A stretch of 64,000 nt of DNA from Melioribacteraceae bacterium (GTDB lineage Bacteria > Bacteroidota > Ignavibacteria > Ignavibacteriales > Melioribacteraceae): positions 16,242-80,241 of the forward strand of contig JAIPBD010000019.1 in NCBI GenBank assembly GCA_021739765.1. The letters are read 5' to 3'. This document shows, in pieces, positions 48,993-57,889 of this stretch (positions are counted from its first letter, which is position 1; each line of letters opens with the position of its first letter). A model generated the notes under the pieces. That model had not been told where the DNA came from. It searched no databases and was given only the letters and a program-made list of their open reading frames with translations. The position numbers were made by a program, and so were the translations under genes.

Positions 48993-49676
48993 TTAAGCTT
49001 TGTATCCGAACTTTTCGAATTCGTATGCAAAAAGCTCGCGCACCAAATCAATCGATTCTTGTGTATAAAAATATTCAATATTTGCAATTTTTCTTCGGTT
49101 TTTGGATTTAAAGCTTGGAATGTACTCGGGTTCGAAAGGGATCGAGAGAATGTTGCAAACTCGCTCTATTTCCGAGTTCATCTTTTCATAACGTATAAAG
49201 TCGTCCAAGCAAAATTCTCCGTCAATTAAGTACATTTCGCTATCTAATATTATTCGCTGTTTAATAAGGTTTATAAATTGAATTTGTTCATATGTGTAGT
49301 TGGGGTGCTTTATTAAAAGCAAAAGGTTTTGAATAAGAGAAGTCTTTTTGCTTTTTCGCATAAACTCATAATGAGAAATACATTTTTCGAATGGATTCCG
49401 AATTGAACAGAACTTAAAGTAATTGTTCCAAATCTCCTCGCCGAGACTCTCCTTAATCTTTTTTGCGGGCATGTGACCCCACCATTTACAATTCGCAGGA
49501 ACAGAGGGTCCCCGATATCCAATAATTCCGGCATCCGACTCGTACTCATTCCTTAAATGTCGTTGTTTAAATTCGCCTTCATGCATGCAAAATCTTTCAA
49601 AATATGACTCGATGCTTGTCCCGCCGGTTTTTCGGGTTTTGGTGTAAATAAACTTGTATCTGTGGCTTACTAACAT
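48993..49676 (-). CDS. Sulfotransferase-family protein (paralogue B)
   Basis: 227 residues from ATG 49676 (MLVSHRYKFIYTK), chosen because both sister genes start with the same words; a longer frame begins inside the upstream gene. It has PAPS-loop KTRKTGGTSIE and RNPFEKCISHY. It shares the FCLDDFIRYE and NILSIPFEPEYIPSFKS blocks with the flanking paralogues. It is preceded by ACTAAGGAA, a possible ribosome site conserved in the tandem set. Confidence 0.8.
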   Translation of the reverse strand: MLVSHRYKFIYTKTRKTGGTSIESYFERFCMHEGEFKQRHLRNEYESDAGIIGYRGPSVPANCKWWGHMPAKKIKESLGEEIWNNYFKFCSIRNPFEKCISHYEFMRKSKKTSLIQNLLLLIKHPNYTYEQIQFINLIKQRIILDSEMYLIDGEFCLDDFIRYEKMNSEIERVCNILSIPFEPEYIPSFKSKNRRKIANIEYFYTQESIDLVRELFAYEFEKFGYKA

Positions 49677-49689
49677 TTCCTTAGTTCTC

Positions 49690-50370
49690 TTAAGTCTTGT
49701 ATCCGAACTTTTCGAATTCGTATGCAAACATTGTGCGAACCAAATCAATAGATTTTTGAGTGTATAGTTTGTCAACCGTTGCTTTCGGTCGCCGGAATTC
49801 AGATTTAAAGGTTGGAATATACTCGGGCTCAAATGGAATAGAAAGAATCTTGCAGATTCGTTCAATATCTGAGTTCAAATTTTCAAATCGAATGTAATCG
49901 TCTAAACAAAACTCTCCATCAATCAAATATTTGTTTCGATCAACCATTCTCCCCCGCTTCAGAATTATGAGAAACTGTCTTTGTTCATTTGTATATGTCG
50001 GATATCTCAAAAAAGCTTTCAAGTTCTCAGTTAGGGAAATTTTCTTTTTCTTTCCCAGATGCTCAAAATAAGAGATACATTTTTCATATGGATTTCTGAT
50101 TGAACAAAACTTGAAGTAACTGTTCCAAATCTCATCACCAAGATTCTCTTTAATGTTTTTGGCAGGCATATGATTCCACCATTTTGATTCTTTCGAACCG
50201 AGTCGCCGGCGTCCTACAATGCCAACTTCAGATTCATATTCTTCCCGATAATGTAATTGTTGAAACTCGCCATCGTGCATGCAAAACCTTTCGAAATAAG
50301 ACTCAATGCTCGTGCCGGCTGTTTTTAACGTTTTCGTATATATAAACTTGTATTTGTGACTAACCAGCAT
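49690..50370 (-). CDS. Sulfotransferase-family protein (paralogue C)
   Basis: A 226-residue protein, with PAPS-loop KTLKTAGTSIE (the second glycine of the loop is alanine) and RNPYEKCISYFE, where the terminal HY is replaced by YF. Residues elsewhere match paralogues A and B. The differences near the co-substrate site suggest divergence in donor or acceptor use. Its start overlaps the end of the 50360 gene by 11 bases. Confidence 0.78.
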   Translation of the reverse strand: MLVSHKYKFIYTKTLKTAGTSIESYFERFCMHDGEFQQLHYREEYESEVGIVGRRRLGSKESKWWNHMPAKNIKENLGDEIWNSYFKFCSIRNPYEKCISYFEHLGKKKKISLTENLKAFLRYPTYTNEQRQFLIILKRGRMVDRNKYLIDGEFCLDDYIRFENLNSDIERICKILSIPFEPEYIPTFKSEFRRPKATVDKLYTQKSIDLVRTMFAYEFEKFGYKT

Positions 50371-51157
50371 GACTCATCTGATCTTTATATCCCAAATTTT
50401 TCATCGTTTCAGTAACGTTTAATTCGATTCTTTTTAAATTTTTTGCAGAGAGTTCTTTTTTCCAACTTCCAACATTACCCGATCTAAGAAGTTTTGCTCT
50501 AGTATGGTCGTTGCCGTCAAGAAAATCTTTCCTTTTTTTCTCAAAACTTTGGTTTTTTATTGCTGTTATTAAGCTCTCATCTTCTTTATCAATCCCAAGA
50601 TACTCACAGATTTTTCTTGATTCCTTTAACGGATCGGCAATTAACTCTTCGTATTTCAGGAACAAAATATCGCGGTTGATAAACCCATTTACATGCGACA
50701 TCCAAGAATCGAACTTTGACAAAATGATTTGCCCACCCTCCAAAAGAATGTTTGTCATTATGTCTTGCCGATACTGCTGTTGATCCACAAACTTATGATA
50801 TAATCTTAAACCAAAAGGTACTTTGGAACTAATTGAGTTTAGTCGGGTTTTTTCAGCGGGGAAATAAAAATAATGTGATCCGGAAACAACAATGTCACGT
50901 GGATCTCTCACAATATATATTAATTTTTCTTCGCCTTCCAAATAGTACTTTGAGAGCTGTTTAAACTCATTATAAGAATGATGGGACTTAAAACATAAAG
51001 AATCGGAGATGCGGTTTTGTCCTTCCTCGGCCTGCTCATTAGTTTGGGGCGCAAGCCAATACCCTGCAACAGGACAACCAATTATTTCCGCTGTCAGCCT
51101 AACCAGCCACGTGTTTCCGCTTTTGGGATAACCACAAATGATGATTTTTTTCTTCAC
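50360..51157 (-). CDS. Sulfotransferase (PF00685-type)
   Basis: A 265-residue protein of a different subfamily. The PAPS loop IICGYPKSGNTWLVRL is near the N-terminus, then IYIVRDPRDIVVSGSHYFYF, a strong match to the RDPRDxxxS 3'-phosphate motif. The C-terminal FLKYEELIADPLKESRKICEYLGI and RSGNVGSWKKELS (RKGxxGDWK-type) motifs complete the Sulfotransfer_1 fold. It belongs to the middle of the five-gene run, abutting 51158 and overlapping paralogue C. Confidence 0.9.
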   Translation of the reverse strand: MKKKIIICGYPKSGNTWLVRLTAEIIGCPVAGYWLAPQTNEQAEEGQNRISDSLCFKSHHSYNEFKQLSKYYLEGEEKLIYIVRDPRDIVVSGSHYFYFPAEKTRLNSISSKVPFGLRLYHKFVDQQQYRQDIMTNILLEGGQIILSKFDSWMSHVNGFINRDILFLKYEELIADPLKESRKICEYLGIDKEDESLITAIKNQSFEKKRKDFLDGNDHTRAKLLRSGNVGSWKKELSAKNLKRIELNVTETMKNLGYKDQMSHAG

Positions 51158-51952
51158 TCAAGAACTCTTAAAATGTTCTTTTAATTTTTGATAAAGGGAA
51201 ATATCAAGAAAATTTATGTCTGCAATTTTTAGTCTGACAGCTTCCGATATATCGTCCAATTTAGGTCTTTTTTCAGTTTTATTCTCGTTTGTGGTCGCAT
51301 AGGGATTCCTCAATCTTGCCATTTTCCTTAAGTTCTCTATAAAAGCAATAAGATCGTCCTGAAAGCCAACCAAGTCATATCGACTGACTATCTTTTGAAA
51401 CGCAAGTTCAACTGATTTTTCAGGATTCTTTTCCGCCTCCTCAATAGACAATCCCGTAAAATGTGTTGTATACCAGTTTCGTAACTCATCACTTAGGTCT
51501 GATGAGATATATTCCAACAGGCTGAGGTTATTCTCTGTAACTTTTTTATATAAATAATGAATTTCGGTTCTTTTAACATAATAGTAATGTGAAATTAATC
51601 TATCGACCGGTTCCCGGAATACGGTTGCTGTGAGAGTTTTAGGGTGAATGTATTCTATTAATTCATCGGCAAAATGACCTGTAACAAATCGGAAACGATA
51701 TCGCTTTTTCTGAGGGAATGATTTAAACAACTCATGGTTTTTTTCCGTGACTTGCGAAGTGTGAAAAACCATGTGTGGAAAAAGGTGAGTTTTTACATAA
51801 TTGTTAATTTCGCTTCCGGCGCATTTGGGTAGATGATCGAACAAAATTCTTTTGGGTCGATTGCGGAGAAACCAAAAGGTTTCTTTCGGTTTGTTTCGTA
51901 TAAACCAAAGTTTTTCCCGCGTACTCTCAATTCTAAATCTGGATATATCCAT
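51158..51952 (-). CDS. Sulfotransferase-family protein (Sulfotransfer_2-type)
   Basis: A 264-residue protein with loop KRILFDHLPKCAGSEINNYV, where the usual K-T/C-G-G-T/S pattern reads KCAGSE, and ATVFREPVDRLISHYYYVKR as the 3'-phosphate motif. It resembles heparan-sulfate 2-O or chondroitin-type sulfotransferases. As the first gene of the reverse run, it shares the divergent region 51953-52138 with the glycosyltransferase. The N-terminal 35 residues (WFIRNKPKETFWFLRNRPKR) contain a short internal repeat. Confidence 0.82.
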   Translation of the reverse strand: MDISRFRIESTREKLWFIRNKPKETFWFLRNRPKRILFDHLPKCAGSEINNYVKTHLFPHMVFHTSQVTEKNHELFKSFPQKKRYRFRFVTGHFADELIEYIHPKTLTATVFREPVDRLISHYYYVKRTEIHYLYKKVTENNLSLLEYISSDLSDELRNWYTTHFTGLSIEEAEKNPEKSVELAFQKIVSRYDLVGFQDDLIAFIENLRKMARLRNPYATTNENKTEKRPKLDDISEAVRLKIADINFLDISLYQKLKEHFKSS

Positions 51953-52138
51953 TGTTCTTTAAGTTAAATTTGTTGAAATGTTATTTAGTCGGTCCATCTA
52001 AAAAGGCTTGCCTTTAAATTCAACGAAATAACGAATTAAAAATTCCTATCTTCCAATCTTGAATTTATAACGAAGGTTTTGTCAATTCGTAGAACAAGGC
52101 CTCTCATAATTGAGCCAACAGCAGTAATAGAATATACA

Positions 52139-53029
52139 ATGCCGAATTTTACGAAAATTTCTATTGTTACACCCTCTTTTAATCAGTCCGATTATTTGGA
52201 GCAGACAATTAATTCTGTTCTGTCTCAAAACTACCCGAATCTTGAATACATTGTAATTGATGGTGGAAGCACAGACAACTCCGCCGAAATTATTAAAAAA
52301 TATGAAAAAGATTTAAAATATTGGGTGAGTGAAAAGGACGATGGTCACGGTCATGCGCTTAATAAAGGGTTTACTCAATCGACGGGTGAAATTATGGCTT
52401 GGCTAAATAGTGACGATAAATATACCGCATGGTCGTTTCAAGTTGTTCAAGAGATCTTTGATAAATTTCCCCATGTTAATTGGATTGTTGGTTACAACGG
52501 CTTTTGGAATAATAAGGGTTATATGACGGGCGCGAATAGAATTCCTGTTAATATTTATAACTATTTACTTGGATCAAATTTTTGGATACAGCAAGAATCT
52601 ACTTTTTGGCGAAGAAGTTTATGGGAAAAAGCCGGAGGATTTATCAGCACAGATAACGAGTTTATGGTTGATGGTGAACTTTGGAGCCGTTTTTTTCTGC
52701 ACGATGATCTCTACACGGTTGACTGCATTCTTGGAGGTTACAGATTTCATTCGAAAAATAGAGCGAATCTTAATATCAAAGCATGTCATAATGAGATGAT
52801 GAAAATTGTTTCCAAAATGAAAGACAACTCTTCAGACGAAGTAATTGATTGTTTTAACCAATATGTTATGCTTTCAAAAATTGAAAAATTTCCTTTCGGC
52901 TACAGGCTTTTAAATTCGAAATTGGGCAAAAAACACATATTCCCCGATAGATTCGAAAAGATGGCATACAAGAACATTTATTATAAAGACGAAGAATGGG
53001 TTGAACGCAGACTTCCATTTAATTGTTAA
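52139..53029 (+). CDS. Family 2 glycosyltransferase
   Basis: 296 residues from ATG 52139 (MPNFTKISIVTPSFNQ); a TTG at 52079 would add 20 residues and cannot be excluded. The GT-A domain shows SIVTPSFNQSDYLEQTINSVLSQ, IDGGSTDNS, the nucleotide-binding WLNSDDKY and the acceptor-site WRRSLWEKAGGF. It adds a sugar from a nucleotide donor to a lipid- or peptide-linked glycan. It lies between sulfotransferase genes, which supports a sulfated-glycan role. Confidence 0.9.
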   Translation: MPNFTKISIVTPSFNQSDYLEQTINSVLSQNYPNLEYIVIDGGSTDNSAEIIKKYEKDLKYWVSEKDDGHGHALNKGFTQSTGEIMAWLNSDDKYTAWSFQVVQEIFDKFPHVNWIVGYNGFWNNKGYMTGANRIPVNIYNYLLGSNFWIQQESTFWRRSLWEKAGGFISTDNEFMVDGELWSRFFLHDDLYTVDCILGGYRFHSKNRANLNIKACHNEMMKIVSKMKDNSSDEVIDCFNQYVMLSKIEKFPFGYRLLNSKLGKKHIFPDRFEKMAYKNIYYKDEEWVERRLPFNC

Positions 53030-53066
53030 ATTTTAATAAAAATTAAATCCAATTTGGATCGCTGAA

Positions 53067-53918
53067 ATGTTAAATCCACCAACGATGTTACACAACTACA
53101 AGCGAAATGTCTATTCACAGTATGGTGAAGATGGTGTATTAGAAAAAATATTTGAAATTTTACCCGAGTTAGATCGTTGGTGTGTTGAGTTTGGAGCGTG
53201 GGATGGGAGTTTTCTTTCAAATACTAAAAATCTGATAGAGTCAAAAAATTACTCGGCGGTTTTAATAGAAGGAAATGAAAAGAAATCTGCCGAATTGAAA
53301 AAACAGCACTCATCGAAAACGAATGTTTACACCATTAACAGTTATGTCGGCTTTTCTGAAAACGATTCACTTGATGAAATCTTGAGCGAAATACCTATTC
53401 CCAAAACATTCGATTTATTATCAATTGATATTGACGGAAATGATTATCATGTCTGGAAAGCTCTTAAAAAATATCACCCCAAAGTTGTTGTTATTGAATT
53501 CAATCCAACCATTCAAAACGAAGTCCGTTTTGTACAGGCGGCGGATCTGAATATAAATCAAGGCTCGAGTTTAAGATCAATTGTTGAGCTGGGCGGGGAA
53601 AAAGGATATGAGTTGGTTTTCGTATCTAAAGTTAACGCAATTTTCGTAAAGAAAGAATTTTATGGTTTATTTGAATTGGAATCGAATTCAATCGAAGAAC
53701 TTCGTCTTGATTCCGATCTGATTACGAATTTATTTGTTGGTTTTGATGGGACCGTCTTTATAGATGGTTTTGGCAAACTACCCTGGCACGGAATCGAAAT
53801 TAATCAATCCAAAATTCAAAGTTTGCCGGGGTTTCTGCGTACATTTAAATCAAATTATAATTTTATGCAAAGGAGACTTTATTCCATTTTTGAATTCGTT
53901 AAAAGTAAATCTGCTTAG
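53067..53918 (+). CDS. Rossmann-fold methyltransferase-like protein
   Basis: A 283-residue protein. After YSQYGEDGVLEKIFEI comes CVEFGAWDGSFLSNT, a motif I-like loop, then AVLIEGNEKKSAEL and LLSIDIDGNDYHVWKAL with conserved acidic residues, as in FkbM-type and related glycan-modifying methyltransferases. Substrate and activity are unproven. It follows the GT2 gene by 37 bases and precedes another methyltransferase-like gene, so it is part of the same forward operon. Confidence 0.7.
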   Translation: MLNPPTMLHNYKRNVYSQYGEDGVLEKIFEILPELDRWCVEFGAWDGSFLSNTKNLIESKNYSAVLIEGNEKKSAELKKQHSSKTNVYTINSYVGFSENDSLDEILSEIPIPKTFDLLSIDIDGNDYHVWKALKKYHPKVVVIEFNPTIQNEVRFVQAADLNINQGSSLRSIVELGGEKGYELVFVSKVNAIFVKKEFYGLFELESNSIEELRLDSDLITNLFVGFDGTVFIDGFGKLPWHGIEINQSKIQSLPGFLRTFKSNYNFMQRRLYSIFEFVKSKSA

Positions 53919-53953
53919 ATGCGAAATAAACAATTTTAATAATCGGAACTAAG

Positions 53954-54715
53954 ATGTTTAATAATAGAGTTAAAAGCAAGTTAGGAGCGGCATGGTTTTA
54001 TGCTGGGCATCCTAATCATTTAATAAAAAGATATTATGGTGAGCTGTATTTGGGCGCTAAAGATTATTTCAAAAAACCCGAATATAAAATTACATGGGGC
54101 GGACCATTTAACGGGCAAGAAATTCGGCGACAAATATTTCTTAGTATAATTGCACGCTTGGATATAAATCTGATTATTGAGACAGGAACCTTTCGGGGCG
54201 GTACAACAGAGTTTATGGCAAAAAATACTTCTTGTAAAATCATTACAGTCGAAGCCAACGAAAGTTATTATGGTTACTCTAAGTTAAGGTTTTTACTAAA
54301 TCCGCAAATAAGGATTTTTAATAATGACAGCCGGAAGTTTTTAACTAAAGTTTTGAACAAAAAAACCGTCCAAAAGAAAAGACTCTTTTTTTATCTTGAT
54401 GCACATTGGGAAGAAGATCTTCCGCTGGTAGAAGAGCTCCAGATTATTTTTCAGCGCACTCAAAACGCGACAATAATGGTAGATGATTTTCAAGTTCCCG
54501 ATGACGAGGGATATAGTTTTGACAATTATGGACCCGGAAAAAAACTTAGTTTGGAATTATTGGATGAATTGGATAACGAGAAGATTTTTATATTTTTTCC
54601 AAAACAGAGTTCAGAGTTAGAAACCGGGTTTAAGAGAGGTTCGGTTGTTCTGACTAATTCTAAAGAAACCGCGGAGAAGCTGAATTCTGTTGAAAGTTTG
54701 AGAAGTTATTCTTAA
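53954..54715 (+). CDS. Class I methyltransferase-like protein
   Basis: A 253-residue protein with LIIETGTFRGGTTEFMAK as motif I, KIITVEANESYYGYSKL as motif II, and FFYLDAHWEEDLPLVEEL followed by ATIMVDDFQVPDDEGY. This order resembles the Methyltransf_24 / cephalosporin-hydroxylase-like group often found in polysaccharide clusters. The exact reaction is unknown. It is the last gene of the three-gene forward run. Confidence 0.72.
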   Translation: MFNNRVKSKLGAAWFYAGHPNHLIKRYYGELYLGAKDYFKKPEYKITWGGPFNGQEIRRQIFLSIIARLDINLIIETGTFRGGTTEFMAKNTSCKIITVEANESYYGYSKLRFLLNPQIRIFNNDSRKFLTKVLNKKTVQKKRLFFYLDAHWEEDLPLVEELQIIFQRTQNATIMVDDFQVPDDEGYSFDNYGPGKKLSLELLDELDNEKIFIFFPKQSSELETGFKRGSVVLTNSKETAEKLNSVESLRSYS

Positions 54716-54847
54716 ATGAATCTCGAAGTTTTGGTAAACTTTCGAACTGAAGATATTCTCGACTTCGGAATCGCTGAATCTAGATTCTTTAAGTTATACA
54801 CAAAACCTACCTTCGAAATGTTTTTATAATTCATGTCTCGAAGCCAA

Positions 54848-55612
54848 TTAAAAGCGGTTATACCCAAAAGCATCGAAAATGTTATTAAACTTGACATTGA
54901 GCAACTCAATAGTTTCTGCTGTCAGTTTGTTTTTATATCCCCCGGCCTTTCCCGAACGATGATGTGAAGATGTATCCTCTTTTACTTTTGGCCTTGTGTT
55001 TTGATAAATCTGATTAATCACCGAATCTGAAATATTTAAATACTTTTTTAATCCTTCTGAAAAAACATCCCAATTATCGATCATGTCTTCGTATTTAATC
55101 ACAACACTTTTTGAGGCAAATTTTTGTAGCTCGTTAATTTTGGAAAAATCATTTATTAATTTGTCGGCGGAGAATAAAGCATAATCATCGATCGAATTCG
55201 CTTGGATAAATTCCCTTGTTCTTTTTTCTACTTTACGGATTTTTTCAACAGGACTAAAACCATGTGTAAAACCAAAAGAGTAGTACGCGGAAACGAGCAA
55301 ATCTCGAGGGTCGCGGATAAAAAAGATTGCCGTTTTGTTTTTTATAAAATCGCTTTTGGTAGTTGGTGTTACGAGCCGGTTGAAAACGGGTGTGTTTGGT
55401 TCAACGGATAGTCGGATCGGACCATAAATCTTTCCATATTTTTTGAAAGAGATTTGTTCAACAGTTTTCCCCGAGTAGATTTCACTCGCGTAATCGACAT
55501 GTTTTAATCCACCAATGTTTTTTAAGACAAAGTTTGCGAACAAAAAACTTGCGCACTTGTGGAATGTATAAAAGTAAACCGACTTCCGCGGGAACAGATT
55601 AATTAAGGACAT
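54848..55612 (-). CDS. Sulfotransferase-like protein (PF00685-type)
   Basis: A 254-residue protein. VYFYTFHKCASFLFANFVLK occupies the PAPS-loop position in a divergent form (HKCAS instead of PKSGT). AIFFIRDPRDLLVSAYYSFGF is a clear 3'-phosphate motif, and VIKYEDMIDNW and HHRSGKAGGYKNKL match the C-terminal part. The altered loop occurs in bacterial sulfotransferases of exopolysaccharide loci. It converges on the methyltransferase gene. Confidence 0.78.
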   Translation of the reverse strand: MSLINLFPRKSVYFYTFHKCASFLFANFVLKNIGGLKHVDYASEIYSGKTVEQISFKKYGKIYGPIRLSVEPNTPVFNRLVTPTTKSDFIKNKTAIFFIRDPRDLLVSAYYSFGFTHGFSPVEKIRKVEKRTREFIQANSIDDYALFSADKLINDFSKINELQKFASKSVVIKYEDMIDNWDVFSEGLKKYLNISDSVINQIYQNTRPKVKEDTSSHHRSGKAGGYKNKLTAETIELLNVKFNNIFDAFGYNRF

Positions 55613-55672
55613 TTATATTTCTCAAAAAGTACTTAAAGAATAAATTTGTTGTGAGCAAAATATAGGTGTCGT

Positions 55673-56644
55673 TTATCTAAATTTCTCTGCGAGGAAATCC
55701 ATAAGTTTATCTTTCTCGATATCAACAATTTGGCGTTCCTTATTTTCCAAGTACCACATCACAATTTCCTTAGCGCCCTTCTCGAAAGAAACCTCACTCT
55801 TAAATTCCGGAGCGAGCGATTTAATTTTTGTGTTGTCGAAAATCATGCTATAAGCTTTGTCGCCAAGCAAACCCTCTCCCCATTCACGATCGTACTTTAA
55901 AATTATATCGGATGGAACATGCACAATTTTTGGAATAACGTTGATAGCTGCAGCCATCGTTTTGCAAATTTCATCCCATGTTAAATATTCATCGGAAGTT
56001 ATGTTGTAGGTTTCCCCGATTGCACTTTCGTTTCCAATTAACGCAAGAAAACCTTTTGCGAAGTCATTGGTGTGTGTCAGGGTCCAGAGCGAAGTTCCAT
56101 CCCCATGAATAATAATTGGTTTTCCGTCGATCATCCTTTTTAAGGTGGTCCAATAACCGGGCAATGGTATTTTTGTTTTATCGTAAGTGTGAGATGGTCG
56201 GACGATTGTTACCGGGAAATCTTCGGATAAGCGTTTTTCCGTTAAAAAAGATTCTCCGGCAATCTTATTTCTTGAATATTCCCAAACCGGATTCCCAAGT
56301 GGGAAATCTTCTTTTACGGGAAGCGATTTTACAGGTTTTAAGTAGGCCGATGCGGAACTGATATAAATAAATTGTTTTGTCCTGTTCCGGAATAATTCAA
56401 AATCGTTTTCAGCGTGTTCTCTGGTAAACGAAATCCAGTCAACAACCGAATCAAATTTATGATCTTCTAATAATACTTTAACTTCGTTTTGCTTTCGAAT
56501 ATCCGCTTTTATGTGTTTTGCACCATCCGGTAATTTTCTCGACTCGCCGCGATTTAGCAAAAAAACATCATATCCTTTTTCCAAACACAATTTTGTTACG
56601 GCGGAACTGATTATTCCCGTTCCCCCTATCATCAAAATTTTCAT
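55673..56644 (-). CDS. NAD-dependent epimerase/dehydratase (extended SDR)
   Basis: A 323-residue protein with MKILMIGGTGIISSAV at the N-terminus, DSVVDWISFTREHAE, YISSASAYLKP and EYSRNKIAGESFL as the tyrosine/lysine active site, then TIVRPSHTYDKTKIPLPGYW. It resembles CSP41-like and nucleotide-sugar epimerases. Its position beside the sulfotransferase island suggests sugar-nucleotide work, but the substrate is open. It is monocistronic. Confidence 0.82.
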   Translation of the reverse strand: MKILMIGGTGIISSAVTKLCLEKGYDVFLLNRGESRKLPDGAKHIKADIRKQNEVKVLLEDHKFDSVVDWISFTREHAENDFELFRNRTKQFIYISSASAYLKPVKSLPVKEDFPLGNPVWEYSRNKIAGESFLTEKRLSEDFPVTIVRPSHTYDKTKIPLPGYWTTLKRMIDGKPIIIHGDGTSLWTLTHTNDFAKGFLALIGNESAIGETYNITSDEYLTWDEICKTMAAAINVIPKIVHVPSDIILKYDREWGEGLLGDKAYSMIFDNTKIKSLAPEFKSEVSFEKGAKEIVMWYLENKERQIVDIEKDKLMDFLAEKFR

Positions 56645-56709
56645 TGTTCTCTTTCGTTTATTGTTGTAAAAAATGACACAAATTGTAAAGGCTTCATAAT
56701 CGTTTCAAA

Positions 56710-57834
56710 TTAATTCAAAATTTCCGACATCATGTTTTCATCAAAAGCCAAATCTTCAAATGATCGATTTATAAACTTAACAGATTTAGACAACGCCTTA
56801 TATTTCAGTCTAAGCCCGTTAGAGTTAAATGGGTTGATTACAATTATCTCAACGTCCGGACTCAAATTTTTCTTCAATAGAGCTTTAATGTGAATATCGG
56901 CATCCGACATCGAATAACCACAGAAAACCAGTTTTTTGGTTGCCCTTAACTCTCGAGACGCTTCTGATAGTAATTGCGAAATAACTTGTTGGTTCAAAGA
57001 TTTCACATAGGATGGCGGCATTATTAATGTAGAGAATTCGGTTTTGTCAAGCGGACAGACATATTCATATTCTTTCATATCGGGATATGTGTAGCCTATA
57101 AATTTATCTAAATTCAAATCGATTTTTCTATCCCAAGGTGTAAGCAAAGTTTGGTTGCAGCAATTACAGTATTTCCAATTCAAACTACCGTGAAGTTTAA
57201 TAATTTTAAATGCCGTTGGATTTGCGTTGTTCTCAAAAACCGGAACTGGTTCTTTCGGGTTCACCCAATATCGAAATTGTTTTAAGTCATCTCGTTTTTC
57301 ATAATTCATTAAGTGTATACAGTAATCAATATATCCGACTTTCTTGAACATAATATCAAACGCCTGTTCCAGCAATGTATCATAGTTTAAAGTGATAATA
57401 GTTATATTGTTATTAAATAGTCTGATCACTTCCCAAAATCTGTGATAGAAAATACTATCTTCGTTCGTTTTCTCATCAACGACATAATGAATAAGTTTTA
57501 TCAGATATTCTCTAATTTCAATCAAGGAGCTGTGTGTATATTCGGCGTTTAAGCTTTCGTTTTGTTGAATGAAATAATCTAAAAATCCGAAAACGCCCTC
57601 CAATTTCGGATATTGTTTTTTTTCAACATTAAAATGAAAATTTTCGGAAATGAATTTTATAACTTTTTTCCCGATAGAAGAATTATAAATGTATTTGTTT
57701 TGTGGGTTTACGATAAGCGGAAGCAATTCGTTTTGCAACGGTACACCGTCGGGTTGTGAAGTTCCGGCTCCGAAAATAAAGACAGTGTCTCTTTCCGCGG
57801 GTTGTTGGATAAATGTAAATTGGTTGGTTTGCAT
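56710..57834 (-). CDS. SIR2-domain protein, standalone
   Basis: A 374-residue protein. The NAD site GAGTSQPDG is at residues 22-30. Also present are ITLNYDTLLEQAF (NYD 150-152), the catalytic-type KLHGSLNW (His215), a cysteine-rich CNCC (223-226) that may bind zinc, and FCGYSMSDADIHIKALLKK near the end. This is the SIR2_2 family. Related proteins in phage-defence systems (Thoeris, DSR, SIR2-HerA and others) deplete NAD+. No partner gene adjoins it, so defence is a hypothesis. Deacetylase activity is unlikely for this family. Confidence 0.85.
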   Translation of the reverse strand: MQTNQFTFIQQPAERDTVFIFGAGTSQPDGVPLQNELLPLIVNPQNKYIYNSSIGKKVIKFISENFHFNVEKKQYPKLEGVFGFLDYFIQQNESLNAEYTHSSLIEIREYLIKLIHYVVDEKTNEDSIFYHRFWEVIRLFNNNITIITLNYDTLLEQAFDIMFKKVGYIDYCIHLMNYEKRDDLKQFRYWVNPKEPVPVFENNANPTAFKIIKLHGSLNWKYCNCCNQTLLTPWDRKIDLNLDKFIGYTYPDMKEYEYVCPLDKTEFSTLIMPPSYVKSLNQQVISQLLSEASRELRATKKLVFCGYSMSDADIHIKALLKKNLSPDVEIIVINPFNSNGLRLKYKALSKSVKFINRSFEDLAFDENMMSEILN

Positions 57835-57889
57835 TCAACAAAAATATTGAATTCCGGAAGGAAGAACTGTTTTATTTATTTAAAATTGG

